Both the position numbers and the translations under genes were made by a program. The notes below the pieces were generated by a model. The model was not told the origin of the DNA. It was given only the letters and a program-made list of their open reading frames with translations, and ran no database searches. Positions 38,405 to 50,169 of a stretch of 64,000 bases of DNA are shown in pieces (position 1 is the first letter of the stretch; every line of letters begins with the position of its first letter). This stretch comes from Beggiatoa leptomitoformis (lineage in GTDB: Bacteria > Pseudomonadota > Gammaproteobacteria > Beggiatoales > Beggiatoaceae). The DNA is taken from assembly GCF_001305575.3 (NCBI RefSeq), contig NZ_CP012373.2:806001-870000 (forward strand), given 5' to 3'.

Positions 38405-38478
38405 TTGCCCCCCTAGCGTTGCTATCTAATGAGTGATAGCACATATCCGTTGCATTTTATATTAAAATTATTAAAACG

Positions 38479-38823
38479 TTACGTGATTAGCTCAACACTT
38501 GCAAGTAACATTTCATCACCACTGATGACTTGCGTTTGCCATGCGCCACAGGTTTTGCATAACAGGCGATTGGCTTCAACCTCGCTTTCTGCATGGCATT
38601 GCTGACAGCGTACTTTTACAGGCAAGGACAAACAAATTAAGTCTGCTTGCGCTGCAACAGTACCCGCGCGTGCAATCGTGAAAGCCTGTCGTAATAACTC
38701 AGGTTCTACACCACTTAACAGCCCAATTTGGATAGTGATACTGGCAACCTGATGAGCCTGATGGTGTTGTGCAAGGGTTTCAACTTGATTTAACAAACTA
38801 TAACAAATAGATAACTCGTGCAT
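38479..38823 (-). CDS. hypA: Hydrogenase nickel incorporation protein HypA
   Basis: Nickel chaperone for [NiFe] hydrogenase. 114 residues, normal size. Ni-binding N-terminus MHELSICYSLL (His2, Glu3) and a zinc site of Cys73, Cys76, Cys89 and Cys92 (CQQC and CKTC). It starts one nt after hypC ends. hypB, D, E and F and hydrogenase structural genes are absent from the window. Confidence 0.95.
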   Translation of the reverse strand: MHELSICYSLLNQVETLAQHHQAHQVASITIQIGLLSGVEPELLRQAFTIARAGTVAAQADLICLSLPVKVRCQQCHAESEVEANRLLCKTCGAWQTQVISGDEMLLASVELIT

Positions 38824-38824
38824 T

Positions 38825-39067
38825 TTACAAAGCTTCGCTGAACTGTTCCGACTTTAAAATTTCATCCAGCAATTCCCATGTGGTTTGTGCATCCTGCTCA
38901 GTCATTGTTTGCAACGCATACCCCACATGAACCATCACATATTCACCAACCAACGGTAACTCATGCTGTAGCATGAATAAATTCACATCTCGCTCTATCC
39001 CTTTGGCTTGGCAACGCGCATTAAATCCATTTATTTCCATAATTTGCATAGGTATTCCTAAGCACAT
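38825..39067 (-). CDS. hypC: Hydrogenase maturation chaperone HypC
   Basis: 80 residues from ATG 39067. This start gives the required N-terminal MCLGIPMQI, whose Cys2 carries the Fe(CN)2CO unit with HypD; the longer ORF start is rejected for this reason. The mid-region VGEYVMVHVGYALQTMTEQDA is typical. It is the first gene of hypCA. Likely matures an uptake hydrogenase that recycles the H2 released by nitrogenase, which is inference from the nif context. Confidence 0.93.
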   Translation of the reverse strand: MCLGIPMQIMEINGFNARCQAKGIERDVNLFMLQHELPLVGEYVMVHVGYALQTMTEQDAQTTWELLDEILKSEQFSEAL

Positions 39068-39136
39068 AATTAACCCCGTCGGTGTTGATTGAATTATTAA
39101 CAATGCTGTCGAAATTATCACGCCCGCAATAATTTC

Positions 39137-39173
39137 GTTTTACCGTAAATAGTCATCGACTATAGCGTAAAAC
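39137..39173. other. Stem-loop in the hypC / small-secreted-protein intergenic region
   Basis: Outer arms GTTTTAC (39137-39143) / GTAAAAC (39167-39173) and inner arms ATAGTC (39149-39154) / GACTAT (39158-39163) with an ATC loop. No T-run on either side. It lies in the hypC leader, 15-34 nt from the NifA-like site. Could be an operator or leader structure. Confidence 0.4.
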
Positions 39174-39207
39174 CAGCGAATTCACTGGGTTTAGAAAAAT
39201 ACAAAGC

Positions 39208-39223
39208 TGTTCTGCCGCCAACA
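39208..39223 (+). promoter_or_regulatory. NifA-type upstream activator sequence TGT-N10-ACA
   Basis: TGT (39208-39210), ten bases, ACA (39221-39223), the canonical NifA binding pattern. It is 88 bp upstream of a sigma-54 promoter and thus at normal activating distance. It could also act on the divergent hypC, for which I see no sigma-54 promoter. Confidence 0.6.
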
Positions 39224-39310
39224 ATTTACGTCATTATTCAAGTGTAAAATAACAAATAATTATTTATTTAACAAATGATTAAATTGAAAAATGAATTATT
39301 TTTCGTACAT

Positions 39311-39326
39311 TGGTATGTCTTTTGCG
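39311..39326 (+). promoter_or_regulatory. Sigma-54 promoter of the small secreted protein gene
   Basis: TGGTATGTCTTTTGCG: the GG (39312-39313) and GC (39324-39325) dinucleotides are exactly ten bases apart, within TGG.A.G and TTGC contexts (consensus TGGCACG-N4-TTGCA). Expected transcript start is near 39337, 37 nt before the ATG. Confidence 0.65.
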
Positions 39327-39373
39327 TTATAGGAAATAACCCCATAAAAAGCATAGTACGGAGATTTAACAAA

Positions 39374-39619
39374 ATGATTTTTAAAACTTTTTTCGTTGGC
39401 GCAATCGGTTTATGTACTGCACAGATGAGTTGGGCAGAAACCCCACAAACCATAGACCCACCCTCATTAAATGTAGATTATAGCATAAAAAACAATATAT
39501 TAGAAGAATTGCGTGCAGATATTCCTGATTTCCAAACTTTTCAAGAACGGACTCGTCGCCATCCCCAAGCCTTTGTGGTGGTCGCTGAAGTAAAAAAAAC
39601 AGCGAAAGACCCCGCATAG
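39374..39619 (+). CDS. Small secreted protein, probably NifA/sigma-54 controlled
   Basis: 81 residues from ATG 39374, which has GGAG ten nt upstream. A longer ORF beginning at 39275 would place the sigma-54 promoter inside the gene and is rejected. Signal peptide MIFKTFFVGAIGLCTAQMSWA, then a mature chain of about 60 residues, mixed charge, no Cys, containing NNILEELRADIPDFQTFQER and HPQAFVVVAEVKK. No family recognised. It is followed by the gltBD terminator and stands alone between hypCA (divergent) and gltD (convergent). A role in the envelope during nitrogen fixation is suggested only by its promoter. Confidence 0.7.
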   Translation: MIFKTFFVGAIGLCTAQMSWAETPQTIDPPSLNVDYSIKNNILEELRADIPDFQTFQERTRRHPQAFVVVAEVKKTAKDPA

Positions 39620-39682
39620 AACAAACTTTAGTTTTCAACCGTCATTTTTCTGACAGGTAGGAATGCCATGCAACGACCCGAT

Positions 39683-39720
39683 AAAAAAGCCATTCAGGCT
39701 ACACTCCTCCTGAATGGCTT
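39683..39720 (-). terminator. Terminator of gltBD
   Basis: Perfect 12-bp stem AAGCCATTCAGG (39688-39699) / CCTGAATGGCTT (39709-39720). On the minus strand it is followed by a T-run (AAAAAA at 39683-39688 on plus). Confidence 0.9.
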
Positions 39721-39753
39721 CCCTAAAACAGTACGCTGATATTACTGCATTAA

Positions 39754-41256
<1,503 letters not shown>

Positions 41257-44200
41257 TTACGCCGCTTTATTGACCAAACTATCTAATAGCGAGCTGATTT
41301 CGTTGGCGCGGGGTTTCACGAGCCAGAATTTACCCACAAAACTGCTGTAGTCATCTAACAAGGTTTGCCCCCATTGGCTACCCGTTTCGCGGACAAAATC
41401 ACTAATCATGCCATAGAGATGTGAACTATGCGCTTGCATAAATTCGGGCGCGAGACGATGCACGTCAATGAGTTCATGATTGTATTTGTCAACAAAAGTA
41501 TTATTTTGGTCTAGGACATAGGCAAAACCGCCTGTCATGCCCGCTCCAAAGTTAAGCCCTGTTTCGCCCAACACAACAACGATACCGCCCGTCATATATT
41601 CACAACCATGGTCGCCAATACCTTCAACAATGGCTTGCGCGCCAGAATTACGCACGGCAAAGCGTTCACCTGCCATACCTGCCGCGTAGAGTGTGCCACC
41701 TGTTGCACCGTATAAGCAGGTATTACCAATAATTGCGGTTTTATGCGATTCAAAACGGCTATTTGCAGGCGGATAAATAACAATTTTACCTGCAGCCATG
41801 CCTTTGCCGACATAATCATTGGCATCACCTTCCAGATATAAATGTAAACCGCCCGCGTTCCATACCCCAAAACTTTGCCCCGCAGAGCCTTGTAAACGCA
41901 CGGTAACAGGATTATCACTCATCCCCAAATTGCCGTGGCGTTTAGCAATTTCGCCTGACAGACGTGCGCCGATAGAGCGATTAATATTGCGAACAGTGTA
42001 ATGAAATTCACCGCCTTGTTTGTGTTCAATCGCTGCGAGCATGTCGTTAACCATTAACTCTGCTAACTCCCCTTTATCAAAGGGTTTATTTGCAGGGTGG
42101 ATGCAAAACTGTGGTTTATCAGCAGATACGTTAGCATCGCTCAAAATTGGGCTTAAGTCTAAATGTCTTTGCTTATCCGTAATGCCTTCTAAACGGGTGA
42201 GTAAATCGGTGCGTCCGATTAAATCACTCATGCGTTTTATACCGAGTTTTGCCAGCCATTCGCGGGTTTCCGTCGCCACAAAACGGAAGTAATTCATTAC
42301 CATTTCAGGCAAACCGATAAAATGCTCACGACGTAGCACTTTATTTTGGGTTGCAACACCTGTTGCGCAGTTGTTTAAGTGACAAATTCGTAGGTATTTA
42401 CACCCTAAAGCAACCATTGGTGCTGTACCAAAACCAAAACTTTCTGCACCTAAAATTGCCGCTTTAATCACGTCTAAGCCCGTTTTTAATCCACCATCCG
42501 CTTGAATCCGCACTTTATCGCGTAAATCATTCGCCCGCATGATTTGATGGGTTTCAGTTAAGCCTAATTCCCAAGGACTGCCCGCATATTTGACGGAGGT
42601 TAAAGGACTTGCACCTGTACCACCATCATAGCCTGCAATGGTAATTAAATCGGCATAGGCCTTTGCAACCCCTGCGGCAACAGTACCAACCCCCGCTTCA
42701 GCAACCAATTTTACCGATACTAAGGCTTTTGGATTCACTTGTTTTAAGTCAAAAATTAGCTGTGCTAAGTCCTCAATCGAGTAAATATCATGATGCGGTG
42801 GTGGAGAAATCAACGTGACACCCGCCGAGGAATAGCGCAATGTCGCAATCATTTCATTAACTTTATGTCCCGGTAATTGCCCACCTTCTCCCGGTTTTGC
42901 GCCTTGAGAGACTTTAATCTGTAGCACTTCAGCGTTAACCAAATAAGCGGGAGTTACACCAAATCGCCCCGATGCAACTTGCTTAATTTTTGACATCCGC
43001 TCGGTGCCATAGCGTGAGGGGTCTTCGCCGCCTTCGCCTGAGTTAGAACGTCCGCCTAAACGGTTCATCGCAATGGCTAAGGCTTCGTGTGCTTCAGGTG
43101 ATAATGCACCAAGCGACATACCCGCACTATCAAAGCGCGGTAAAATGGCTTCAATTGGCTCTACGTCATCGATAGAAATTGGTGTAACATCTTGACGAAT
43201 CGCTAATAAATCTCGAAACGTCATCGGGTCGCGTTCATTGACTAACTGGCTAAAGCGTTTGTATTCTGCATAATTACCTGTTTTTACAGCGGATTGTAAG
43301 GCTTGCACGACATCAGGGTTATACGCATGGTATTCGCCATCGTGAACAAATTTGAGTAATCCCCCTTGTTCTAATGGTTTACGCGCATTCCATGCAGATT
43401 TATGCAGTTTACGTTGGTCAGTTTCTAAATCGCTAAAAGTCGCGCCTTGAATCCGACAAGTCGTATCTTTAAAGCATAAGTCCACAACTTCGCTATGTAA
43501 GCCCACCGCTTCAAACAGTTGCGCACCCCGATAGCTGGTAATCGTCGAAATCCCCATTTTGGAAATAATTTTGTACAAGCCTTTATTAATTCCATTACGG
43601 TAATTTTCTAGGGCTTTCGCCGCATCCATGCTTTGCATCCCATCGGTACTGAGTAAATTCAGGATACATTCATAGGCTAAATAGGGATGAATGGCGGTTG
43701 CGCCATAGCCAATCAGCACTGCAAAATGGTGCGGGTCGCGGGCGGTTGCTGTTTCCACCACGATATTGGCATCACAACGCACGCCTTGAGTGATTAAATG
43801 GTGATGTACTGCACCGACGGCTAACAACGCATGAATGGGTAGGCGGTCAGCTTCTAAGCCTTTGTCAGATAAAACTAATAGAACTTTACCCGCTTTAACC
43901 GCAATCGTCGCTTTTTCGCAGAGAGCGAGTAAGGCAGATTTTAAATCTTGGTCTTTGGAATAGCTTAATTCAAATTTTTCATGCGCATAATCGGGGTCTG
44001 TCAATGCCAATAAACGGTTAAATTTAGAGGTTGACATGATAGGCGAGGCAATTTCTAACCGTGCTGCATGGGCATCGACTTCTTCAAATAAGTTGCGTTC
44101 CCGTCCAAAACAGGTACGTAAGGACATAACGATTTTTTCCCGTAAAGGGTCAATCGGTGGGTTAGTCACTTGCGCAAATTGTTGGCGAAAATAGTCATAT

Positions 44201-45720
44201 ACCGAGCGTTCTTTTTTCGATAACACGGCCATAGGCGTATCATCGCCCATAGAGCCAACGGCTTCTTGAGAACTTTCTGCTAAAACGCGCAAAACTTGGT
44301 CACGCTCTTCCAAACTGACTTGGAATTGCTTTTGATAAATAGCTAATTTTTCAAGATTTAGCTCATTTTTGACCACTTCAGGAATGGCGAGATTTTCATC
44401 CAAGCGTTTTGCGTATTTTTTCAACCATTTCCGATAGGGTTGACGTTGTTGCAAGCGTTCGTCAATATTTTCAGGTAATAATAACGTACCTGTTTCTGTA
44501 TCTACGGCGAGCATCTGCCCCGGCTTTAATCGCCCTTTAGCAATAATCTTGGCATTATCATATTCATAAACGCCAACCTCTGACGCTATAGTAATATAGC
44601 GGTCTTCGGTGATGACGTAACGCGCAGGACGCAAACCATTTCTATCCGTAGTACAAGCGGCATAACGTCCATCAGTCAACACAATACCAGCGGGACCATC
44701 CCATGATTCCATGTGCATGGAATTGTACTCATAAAATGCACGTAAATTCGGGTCTATGCTTTCCACATTTTGCCAAGCGGGTGGAATCAGTAAGCGCATA
44801 GCGCGGAAAATATCCATGCCACCTGCTAATAACACTTCTAACATATTATCTAAGCTAGAAGAGTCTGAACCACTGAGCGACACCAACGGACGAATGTCAT
44901 CCATATTCGCAATTAATGGCGTGGATAATTTATAGCCGCGAGCAACTGCCCAGTTACGATTCCCTTGAATCGTATTGATTTCGCCATTGTGGGCTAGATA
45001 GCGGAAAGGCTGGGCTAATCGCCATTGTGGCCATGTGTTGGTAGAAAAGCGTTGGTGATAGACACACAATGCGGATTCAAACCGTGGGTCGTTTAAATCA
45101 GGATAAAATACGGGCAATTTCGCAGGCATAACTAAGCCTTTATATGAAATTGTCCGACAAGACAAACTAGGGACATAAAAAACATCGTCATCTTGCGCGG
45201 ACACTATTTTTTCTGCCCGTCGCCGTGCGATGAATAAATGCCGTTCAAAACTGACTTCGTCCCAATTTTCGGGGGCATTCACAAAAACTTGGGCAATATA
45301 CGGCAGGGTTTTTAGTGCCTCTTGTCCGCACGCATCTGTATTGGTTGGTACATGTCGCCAACCCGCAACGAATAAGCCTTCTTTTTGTAATTCCGTATTT
45401 AAGATTTGTTTAGCGAATTCGGCTTTTTGAGTGTCAGTGTGTAAAAACACTAAACCCGACGCATATAAAGGCGCAAGCGTCATGCCTTGCTCTTGGGCTA
45501 AGGCGCGTAAAAAAGAATCTGGTTTTTTGAATAAAAGACCACAGCCATCCCCAGTTTTACCATCTGCGGCGACTGCTCCTCGGTGGGTGAGATTGTTTAA
45601 CGAAGTAACGGCAGTTTGCACTAACCAATGACTCGCCTTGCCATCCATTTGGGCGATTAACCCAAAGCCGCAACTGTCTTTTTCAAACGAAGGGCGATAA
45701 AGTCCTGTCAACATGTTCAT
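41257..45720 (-). CDS. gltB: Glutamate synthase large subunit
   Basis: Alpha subunit of GOGAT, 1487 residues from ATG 45720 (45735 and 45714 are also possible; none has a strong ribosome site). The class II glutaminase domain begins with a short propeptide and the catalytic Cys17 in [15 protein letters not shown]. Central domain, then the FMN-binding synthase domain ([50 protein letters not shown] in parts), and the 3Fe-4S region [16 protein letters not shown]. The C-terminal beta-helix is glycine-rich. First gene of gltBD; a 650-bp AT-rich gap lies upstream. Confidence 0.97.
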   Translation of the reverse strand: MNMLTGLYRPSFEKDSCGFGLIAQMDGKASHWLVQTAVTSLNNLTHRGAVAADGKTGDGCGLLFKKPDSFLRALAQEQGMTLAPLYASGLVFLHTDTQKAEFAKQILNTELQKEGLFVAGWRHVPTNTDACGQEALKTLPYIAQVFVNAPENWDEVSFERHLFIARRRAEKIVSAQDDDVFYVPSLSCRTISYKGLVMPAKLPVFYPDLNDPRFESALCVYHQRFSTNTWPQWRLAQPFRYLAHNGEINTIQGNRNWAVARGYKLSTPLIANMDDIRPLVSLSGSDSSSLDNMLEVLLAGGMDIFRAMRLLIPPAWQNVESIDPNLRAFYEYNSMHMESWDGPAGIVLTDGRYAACTTDRNGLRPARYVITEDRYITIASEVGVYEYDNAKIIAKGRLKPGQMLAVDTETGTLLLPENIDERLQQRQPYRKWLKKYAKRLDENLAIPEVVKNELNLEKLAIYQKQFQVSLEERDQVLRVLAESSQEAVGSMGDDTPMAVLSKKERSVYDYFRQQFAQVTNPPIDPLREKIVMSLRTCFGRERNLFEEVDAHAARLEIASPIMSTSKFNRLLALTDPDYAHEKFELSYSKDQDLKSALLALCEKATIAVKAGKVLLVLSDKGLEADRLPIHALLAVGAVHHHLITQGVRCDANIVVETATARDPHHFAVLIGYGATAIHPYLAYECILNLLSTDGMQSMDAAKALENYRNGINKGLYKIISKMGISTITSYRGAQLFEAVGLHSEVVDLCFKDTTCRIQGATFSDLETDQRKLHKSAWNARKPLEQGGLLKFVHDGEYHAYNPDVVQALQSAVKTGNYAEYKRFSQLVNERDPMTFRDLLAIRQDVTPISIDDVEPIEAILPRFDSAGMSLGALSPEAHEALAIAMNRLGGRSNSGEGGEDPSRYGTERMSKIKQVASGRFGVTPAYLVNAEVLQIKVSQGAKPGEGGQLPGHKVNEMIATLRYSSAGVTLISPPPHHDIYSIEDLAQLIFDLKQVNPKALVSVKLVAEAGVGTVAAGVAKAYADLITIAGYDGGTGASPLTSVKYAGSPWELGLTETHQIMRANDLRDKVRIQADGGLKTGLDVIKAAILGAESFGFGTAPMVALGCKYLRICHLNNCATGVATQNKVLRREHFIGLPEMVMNYFRFVATETREWLAKLGIKRMSDLIGRTDLLTRLEGITDKQRHLDLSPILSDANVSADKPQFCIHPANKPFDKGELAELMVNDMLAAIEHKQGGEFHYTVRNINRSIGARLSGEIAKRHGNLGMSDNPVTVRLQGSAGQSFGVWNAGGLHLYLEGDANDYVGKGMAAGKIVIYPPANSRFESHKTAIIGNTCLYGATGGTLYAAGMAGERFAVRNSGAQAIVEGIGDHGCEYMTGGIVVVLGETGLNFGAGMTGGFAYVLDQNNTFVDKYNHELIDVHRLAPEFMQAHSSHLYGMISDFVRETGSQWGQTLLDDYSSFVGKFWLVKPRANEISSLLDSLVNKAA

Positions 45721-45735
45721 CTTCACCGAAAGCAT

Positions 45736-46247
45736 TAAAAAATGGAAAATTTACGGGTAGGCTCTGATAGCCAAAAACTAACTATTTATCTGTTTTTTTA
45801 ACTAAAATAGCGAAACCCACGCTACTCTATATTTTAATAGGGACAAAACACTTTTATTATAGTATTCCGCTACTTCTATGTCACGGGCATTTTTAATTCA
45901 CTATTTTTTAGTGTGGAATTTTATGCGGTTATAAATAAAAAAAGGCTATGTATTATAAATGATTATAAATGGATAATCAAAAATATTGTTTCATAAAAAA
46001 GCCTATTAGATTAATTAATAGTAAAAAAAAGGTTTTTTTACAAAAATGTTATCGGGATATTGTGCGTCATAGTGCATAAGTTATGTGCTATTTATAAGAT
46101 TATTATTTTTATTTTCTATTTGATTTAACTAGAATAGTTTTATTGAATGGGGATGGGAAATGGCTGGAAACAGTCAGGATAATCTCTGCTGTTTTAGAAA
46201 TTGATAGAGTTGAATTATAAAGTAATTTTTATGTTTTATTAAAGCGG
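45736..46247. other. Long AT-rich non-coding gap upstream of gltB
   Basis: Over 500 nt with no credible gene on either strand, very AT-rich with many A- and T-runs. It must hold the gltBD promoter. I saw no sigma-54 motif with correct spacing; a TGGC...GC pair near 45760-45775 has 8, not 10, bases between the dinucleotides. Confidence 0.5.
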
Positions 46248-46338
46248 GTCTGAATCAGAATTTTCAGAATTAACAAAACTTTTAGACACAAAAGTATTCG
46301 TTTTCTTGTCTGTTAATTTTGAAAACGCTGATTTAGAC
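46248..46338. repeat. Dispersed inverted-repeat element, copy 4 (91 bp)
   Basis: Ends GTCTGAATCAG (46248-46258) and CTGATTTAGAC (46328-46338), 10 of 11 complementary. It lies 45 nt past the gshA stop (gene reads leftward). One end matches the 'GAATC' form and the other the 'AAATC' form, linking copies 2 and 3. Confidence 0.55.
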
Positions 46339-46382
46339 AATCATGATTTTTAATAACGCTGCCTGATTTGTAATGGTATTTC

Positions 46383-47960
46383 TTAAAGAGACTGATTGAA
46401 ATAGGTTTGTAAAAACGTATCAAAGGGGGCTTGTGGCTGTGCTTCTAATCGCGTTTGTTCAGTCAGTGATTTTTCGGCGAGTTGTTGGAAAAACTGCGTT
46501 TTTTCTGCATCAATAGAAAGTTGGCGGTAGTAATCGGCATGTTTTAAGGAGTACCGTTTGGCAAATTCATGAAATCCTTCTTTATGGTCGTGCATTTCTG
46601 CTAATACACGTGCTGAGGGCGTGAGGTCGGGATGATGCACCATTTCACGATAAGTGTTAAGTATGGGGTTATAAATAGGCGCGGTTTGTTGTGCATCTAT
46701 AATGCAGGCAATCTGTTGCATTTGCACTAGAATTTCTGTTGCCCAATCGCGTAATAAAATGTTTTCGTCGCCACGCCGTAATAGTAATTGCGGGTCACGT
46801 CCACGATGCGTAACCGTCATGAAGTTTAGATTAATGGCTTGTTTTTCATGCTCATCTATATTTGGACTGTCTTGCAGTAAACAGAACAACATGAAAATAT
46901 GGAGAAAATAAATTTGTTCTTGTGTCATGCCTAACGGTTCAAAAGGATTGATGTCTAATGAACGTAATTCAATATAGTCCACGCCACGCCGTTGTAGGGC
47001 ATGTATTGGCTTTTCTAAAAAGGTGGGCGGTTGTTTAGGGCGGACGGTACTGTAATATTCGTTTTCAATTTGTAGGATATTGCTGTTAAGTTGTCGATAT
47101 TCTCCTGCTACAACAACACCGATTTTTGCGTAGTCTGGGCTGGGTGTTTCAATGGCTCGGCTTAAACTGCAAACATAGCTATCTAGGGAGTCATAAACGA
47201 CTTTAACCCCTGTTTTGCCTTCTTTACGATTTTGATAGCCTATATCACTCATGCGTAATGAGGTCGCGAAAGGCTTGTAATAAGTGTGTTTATCGAATTC
47301 GGGTAGTGTGGTTTTGCGTCCTGATAAAAAGGATTTGCATACAGCAGGCGATGCGCCAAATAAAAAGGGGATTAACCAGCCATAGCGTTGTAAGTTACGA
47401 ATAACACGAAAATAATAGTCATTTTGTACTGCACGGCGCGTTCTTTTTTCCCCTTCTAATGTGTGTAAAAATCCCCAGATGTTTTCAGAAAAAGAGTAAT
47501 TAAAGTGAATACCTGCAATAACTTGCATAACACGTCCGTATCGATAGCCCAAGCCATTACGATAAACGGTTTTCATCCTACCCGCGTTTGATGAGCCATA
47601 TTGTGCAATAGGAATGCTCGCCTCCCCCGCTAACACACAGGGCATACTATTTGTCCATAAGATTTCTTGATGTAAATGTTGATAGACAAAAGATTGAATA
47701 TAATTAAGAAAGTTTAAAGGTGTTTGTAGGTTTATATCAGGTGGTGTGATGAATTCGAGTAAGGCTTCGGAATAGTCGGTGGTGATATACGGATGGGTCA
47801 GGGCAGCACCAAGGCTTGATGGGTGCGGTGTTTGCGCAATTCTACCATCGGCTGTAACCCGTAAACTTTCTTTTTCTAAGCCAACAGAACTCTGGTTAAA
47901 TAGGTGTTGGTGGTGTTGATTTGTAAAAGCAGATAAATGATTTTCTAGGAGTGCGTACAC
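46383..47960 (-). CDS. gshA: Glutamate-cysteine ligase
   Basis: First step of glutathione synthesis. About 525 residues from a GTG at 47960, which matches the usual N-terminal length before GLEKESLRVTADG; an ATG at 48017 would add a hydrophobic, unsupported extension, and neither start has a good ribosome site. Gammaproteobacterial GshA motifs: SVGLEKESLRVTADGRIAQ, HPSSLGAALTHPYITTDYSEALLEFITP (in parts), SSNAGRMKTVYRNGLGYRYG, and YIELRSLDINPFEPLGM. gshB is not nearby. A GST lies at 31.8 kb. The gene is downstream of holB on the same strand with a 200-nt gap. Confidence 0.93.
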   Translation of the reverse strand: MYALLENHLSAFTNQHHQHLFNQSSVGLEKESLRVTADGRIAQTPHPSSLGAALTHPYITTDYSEALLEFITPPDINLQTPLNFLNYIQSFVYQHLHQEILWTNSMPCVLAGEASIPIAQYGSSNAGRMKTVYRNGLGYRYGRVMQVIAGIHFNYSFSENIWGFLHTLEGEKRTRRAVQNDYYFRVIRNLQRYGWLIPFLFGASPAVCKSFLSGRKTTLPEFDKHTYYKPFATSLRMSDIGYQNRKEGKTGVKVVYDSLDSYVCSLSRAIETPSPDYAKIGVVVAGEYRQLNSNILQIENEYYSTVRPKQPPTFLEKPIHALQRRGVDYIELRSLDINPFEPLGMTQEQIYFLHIFMLFCLLQDSPNIDEHEKQAINLNFMTVTHRGRDPQLLLRRGDENILLRDWATEILVQMQQIACIIDAQQTAPIYNPILNTYREMVHHPDLTPSARVLAEMHDHKEGFHEFAKRYSLKHADYYRQLSIDAEKTQFFQQLAEKSLTEQTRLEAQPQAPFDTFLQTYFNQSL

Positions 47961-48157
47961 GGTAATTTTATAAAATAATGAAAAAGTGAAATAGCAATGT
48001 AATGACGATAACAGCATTATTCAAACTATTAACCGTAGGAAGGACAACTTTTGGTTAAGACCTGCCTGAGTTGAAATGGATTGCATTTCTAAACACAAAA
48101 GCCCTATTCTTTTCGCCTTATATCCTGATTATCTGGCAATTTTTGTTCAGTGCAGTG

Positions 48158-49144
48158 TTACTGACGTGCTTTGCTCCATGCAATGGCAAGTGATTCAAAT
48201 AAGCCTTGTGGTTTGACATTGCTCGAGCTTTTAACTAATTGGTAAATCTCTTTTTGCGTGTCTAATAGGTCAAATAAAGTTGTAATGGGTAAATTATTTG
48301 TTAATCCTTGTAAAATATTACGTTTATCTATATTTATGATGTCGCTTTGTTGTCCTGCAACTTGTAAACGGATTAAATCCATCGTCCAACTTAACATCCA
48401 ACTTAAAACTTGTCGTGCATCCATTTGTCCCCATGCTTCTGCCAATTTTACGGGGTCATCTTTACCAGCGGGTAATTTAGCTAAGCTGTCTAATAGTTGG
48501 TTGCGTTGCGCTAATGCGTCACCTTGTGCTAGGGCTAACGCAGTAAGTGGTGCGTATGCGGATAAATTTAATAACAGGGGAATGTCGTTATTATTAGGGA
48601 GTTGGTGGCTTAACCATTGTTGCGTTATTTTTGTATCAATTTTTGTAAAGTCAACCCGTTGACAACGACTGCGAATGGTTGCCATTAATGCGCTAGGTTG
48701 GTGACTAACCAGCAATAAAACCGTTTTAGCAGGGGGTTCTTCTAAAATTTTTAATAAACTATTCGCTGCATTATGATTCATTGCTTCTGCGGGATGGATA
48801 AGTGCAACTTGATAACGTCCATGATGTGAAGTTAAGGCGCAAAATTGAATCAGGTGGCGAATTTGGTCAATTAAAATCTGTTTACCTGCTTCAGCAGGGG
48901 ATATGTCTAAAAAATCAGGATGGTTGTGTGTCTGATGCAAATGACAGGCTTTACACTGTCCACAAGGATTTCCATCTGCTAACGGTGTTTCACATAACAG
49001 TAATGCGGCCAACCGTTGCGCAAGTGCCGCTTTTCCCATCCCCAGTGTGCCACAAAATAAAATCGCGTGTGGCAACCTATCTTGCTGATAAGCAGTATGG
49101 ATTTTATGCCACAATGTGTCATGCCAAGGAAAAGCAGATATCAT
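48158..49144 (-). CDS. holB: DNA polymerase III delta' subunit
   Basis: Clamp-loader subunit. 328 residues. AAA+ domain with Walker A-like GTLGMGKAALAQRLA, zinc module CGQCKACHLHQTHNHPD, an ILIDQIRHLIQF segment, NAANSLLKILEEPPAKT and the sensor 1/SRC motif ATIRSRCQRVDF. The C-terminal collar helices end at LFESLAIAWSKARQ. In most relatives tmk is directly upstream and a PilZ gene and tatD downstream; none is here. It is divergent from a small NTPase gene 32 nt away. Confidence 0.95.
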   Translation of the reverse strand: MISAFPWHDTLWHKIHTAYQQDRLPHAILFCGTLGMGKAALAQRLAALLLCETPLADGNPCGQCKACHLHQTHNHPDFLDISPAEAGKQILIDQIRHLIQFCALTSHHGRYQVALIHPAEAMNHNAANSLLKILEEPPAKTVLLLVSHQPSALMATIRSRCQRVDFTKIDTKITQQWLSHQLPNNNDIPLLLNLSAYAPLTALALAQGDALAQRNQLLDSLAKLPAGKDDPVKLAEAWGQMDARQVLSWMLSWTMDLIRLQVAGQQSDIINIDKRNILQGLTNNLPITTLFDLLDTQKEIYQLVKSSSNVKPQGLFESLAIAWSKARQ

Positions 49145-49176
49145 TTTTTTTTAAGCCACAAGGTAATGGAACAACG

Positions 49177-49728
49177 ATGAAAATAGGGTTATGTGGAAGT
49201 CACCGTACAGGGAAAACCACGCTTGCACAAGCAATTGCAGATAAAACAGGGCTTGCTTTTTTAGCAACTAGCACCAGTGCTGTTTTTAGAGAATATGGTT
49301 TAGACCCTGCAAAACCAATGGATTTTAGAACCCGTTTATGGATACAACAACGTGTATTGACCAGTGCCACAATGTCTTGGCACGATGCACCTACCGATTT
49401 TATCACTGACCGCACCCCTATTGATTTTATGGCTTATACCTTAAGTGATATTCAAGGGATAACAGAAGTTGATTTTCCTGATTTAGAGTCGTATTTAACC
49501 CAGTGTTTCACCGTTACAAATCAATATTTTAATCAACTTGTTGTTTTGCAACCCGCTATCCCTTTAGTCTATGAGGCGGGAAAAGCCGCTTTAAATAAGG
49601 CTTATATTGAGCATTTAAATAGTGTTATTTTGGGATTATGTCATGATGAACGCTTATTTTGTCCTGTCACGGTGATTAAACGGGCTGTATTGGCGTTAGA
49701 GGCGCGGGTTGATTTAGTGATTCGGTAA
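49177..49728 (+). CDS. P-loop NTPase, AAA_28/NadR-kinase-like
   Basis: 183 residues from ATG 49177. The open frame extends back to 48802 inside holB, but that part is only a shadow; MKIGLCGSHRTGKTTLAQAI is a natural start. Walker A GSHRTGKTT (7-15), a Walker B/lid region ATMSWHDAPTDFITDRTPIDFMAY with the DRTPID motif seen in AAA_28 and nicotinamide-riboside/thymidine-kinase-like proteins, and a basic C-terminal helix. It probably phosphorylates a small molecule or cleaves ATP; substrate unknown. Divergent from holB with a 32-nt gap. Confidence 0.7.
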   Translation: MKIGLCGSHRTGKTTLAQAIADKTGLAFLATSTSAVFREYGLDPAKPMDFRTRLWIQQRVLTSATMSWHDAPTDFITDRTPIDFMAYTLSDIQGITEVDFPDLESYLTQCFTVTNQYFNQLVVLQPAIPLVYEAGKAALNKAYIEHLNSVILGLCHDERLFCPVTVIKRAVLALEARVDLVIR

Positions 49729-49756
49729 AAATATTGCCGATTAATAGTAAATAATG

Positions 49757-49800
49757 CAATGTTTATGTGCTTTTGAATACGAGTGAGTGTATAAACATTG
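49757..49800 (+). terminator. Inverted repeat in the 440-nt gap after the NTPase gene
   Basis: CAATGTTTAT (49757-49766) / ATAAACATTG (49791-49800), loop 24 nt, followed by TGCCGTATTTTTAT. A weak terminator. The rest of the gap (to 50169) has only a short GCTAGA/TCTAGC palindrome at 49919-49935 and no gene that I can see. Confidence 0.4.
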
Positions 49801-50169
49801 TGCCGTATTTTTATATGAAGATTAATAAAAACAGCAGATAACTGGAAAGGTATCGTTGATTTTATGCAAAGCATGGCGAAGTAGTAAATAATTTCAGGTG
49901 TTTATCAGCATGTTAATGGCTAGAATGTGTCTAGCTTGTGGACGTTGTTTGTATGATACCTAGGCGAAACGAGGACGTTTTTATAGAAACCTAAGTTAAT
50001 TTAATTAGTGCCTCTTATTTGTTAAACAGCAGAATAGTTGCGTGATAGACGATAGCTTAATTTTAGTATTATTATTTATCTAATTGATTTATAAAAACTT
50101 AATGCTACTTATCATAGGCATAAAAAGTGCTTAAAAATACTTACCCCTCATTAAAAATGAAATAGCAAT

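Noticed and set aside
39275-39373. Upstream start for the small secreted protein
   Set aside because: It would put the sigma-54 promoter inside the gene and bury the signal peptide; ATG 39374 has a ribosome site and a clean signal.
45755-45780. Possible sigma-54 promoter for gltB (TGGC...GCC on the minus strand)
   Set aside because: Only eight bases between GG and GC; ten are required.
48802-49176. N-terminal extension of the small NTPase gene reaching back into holB
   Set aside because: The 125 extra codons overlap holB on the opposite strand and look like no protein family; MKIGLCGSHRTGKTT at 49177 is a natural start with the P-loop at the usual distance.
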